Source: CADEEX01 sp040081555 (lineage in GTDB: Bacteria; Acidobacteriota; Vicinamibacteria; Vicinamibacterales; CAVVIG01). From it: 64,000 nucleotides of DNA. Below, one piece after another: positions 63,981-64,000 of the stretch. The notes beneath the pieces were generated by a model. The model saw nothing but the letters and a program-made list of their open reading frames with translations, did no database searches and was not told the origin of the DNA. Location: the NCBI GenBank assembly GCA_040081555.1, contig JBEBGG010000002.1, positions 1 to 64,000 on the forward strand, written 5' to 3'. The translations under genes were made by a program, and so were the position numbers. Position 1 is the first letter of the stretch. Every line of letters starts with the position of its first letter.

Positions 63981-64000
63981 TGGCGGAGAGAGAGGGATTC
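63981..64000 (-). tRNA. 3' end of a tRNA, probably tRNA-Ser
   Basis: Read on the minus strand, the last 20 bases of the window are GAATCCCTCTCTCTCCGCCA. This is the 3' half of a T-arm (TC loop end GAATC, then CCCTC), a seven-base acceptor strand TCTCTCC, discriminator G and an encoded CCA. A G discriminator with a GGAGAGA-complementary acceptor is typical of bacterial tRNA-Ser. Anticodon and variable arm lie beyond the window. Confidence 0.7.

Noticed and set aside
1..64000. CRISPR arrays, insertion sequences, prophage genes
   Set aside because: No regularly spaced repeats, transposase or integrase sequences were seen.

Overview
The window is a dense, GC-rich stretch of a Gram-negative bacterial chromosome spanning the replication origin. 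Secretin, SurA, a Wzm/Wzt-type O-antigen exporter and a UpxY-like antiterminator all imply an outer membrane. The gene content (a Flp/Tad locus with a winged-helix AAA ATPase, DUF885, a DUF362 and toroid pair, GT87 and YfhO proteins) resembles Acidobacteriota, probably the Vicinamibacteria. That placement is an inference from family content, not a search result.

Layout. (1) 1-8.3 kb, minus strand: a Flp/Tad type IVb pilus operon in the order flp, prepilin peptidase, cpaB, cpaC, cpaE, cpaF, tadB, tadC, a 31-residue membrane peptide, and a winged-helix AAA ATPase cut by the window edge. (2) 8.4-17.9 kb: an envelope-glycosylation-like island of polytopic GT-C-type proteins with a Tat-type DUF362 protein and an alpha/alpha-toroid protein. 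One arm is on the minus strand leading into flp; the other is divergent on the plus strand. (3) 17.8-27 kb: DUF192, dusB (with an intragenic repeat), a REC-GAF-GGDEF cyclase, a NusG-like regulator, surA and mfd. (4) 27.1-30 kb: a heptose-type nucleotidyltransferase and a Wzt/Wzm exporter directly behind the F1 ATPase genes. (5) 29.9-43.8 kb, all minus strand: atpHAGDC, parB, parA, a parS site, rsmG, mnmG, mnmE, jag, yidC, yidD, rnpA and rpmH. (6) 43.8-45.8 kb: the origin, with DnaA-box-like sites on both sides of dnaA and an AT-rich patch between dnaA and dnaN. (7) 44.2-52 kb, plus strand: dnaA, dnaN, gyrB, gyrA, with no recF. (8) 52-64 kb: pcrA, glmS, glmU, a TPR protein, rsmI, a DUF885 peptidase, an FmdB-like protein, galU, serS and the 3' end of a probable tRNA-Ser.

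Gene direction diverges at about 43.8-44.2 kb, as expected if replication starts there. GlmS, GlmU and GalU supply UDP-GlcNAc and UDP-glucose, the natural inputs for the glycan machinery in regions 2 and 4. No mobile element, CRISPR array or phage gene is visible. The most interesting unexplained items are the two look-alike micro-membrane peptides, the toroid/DUF362/glycosyltransferase island next to the pilus, and the repeat that has become coding inside dusB.
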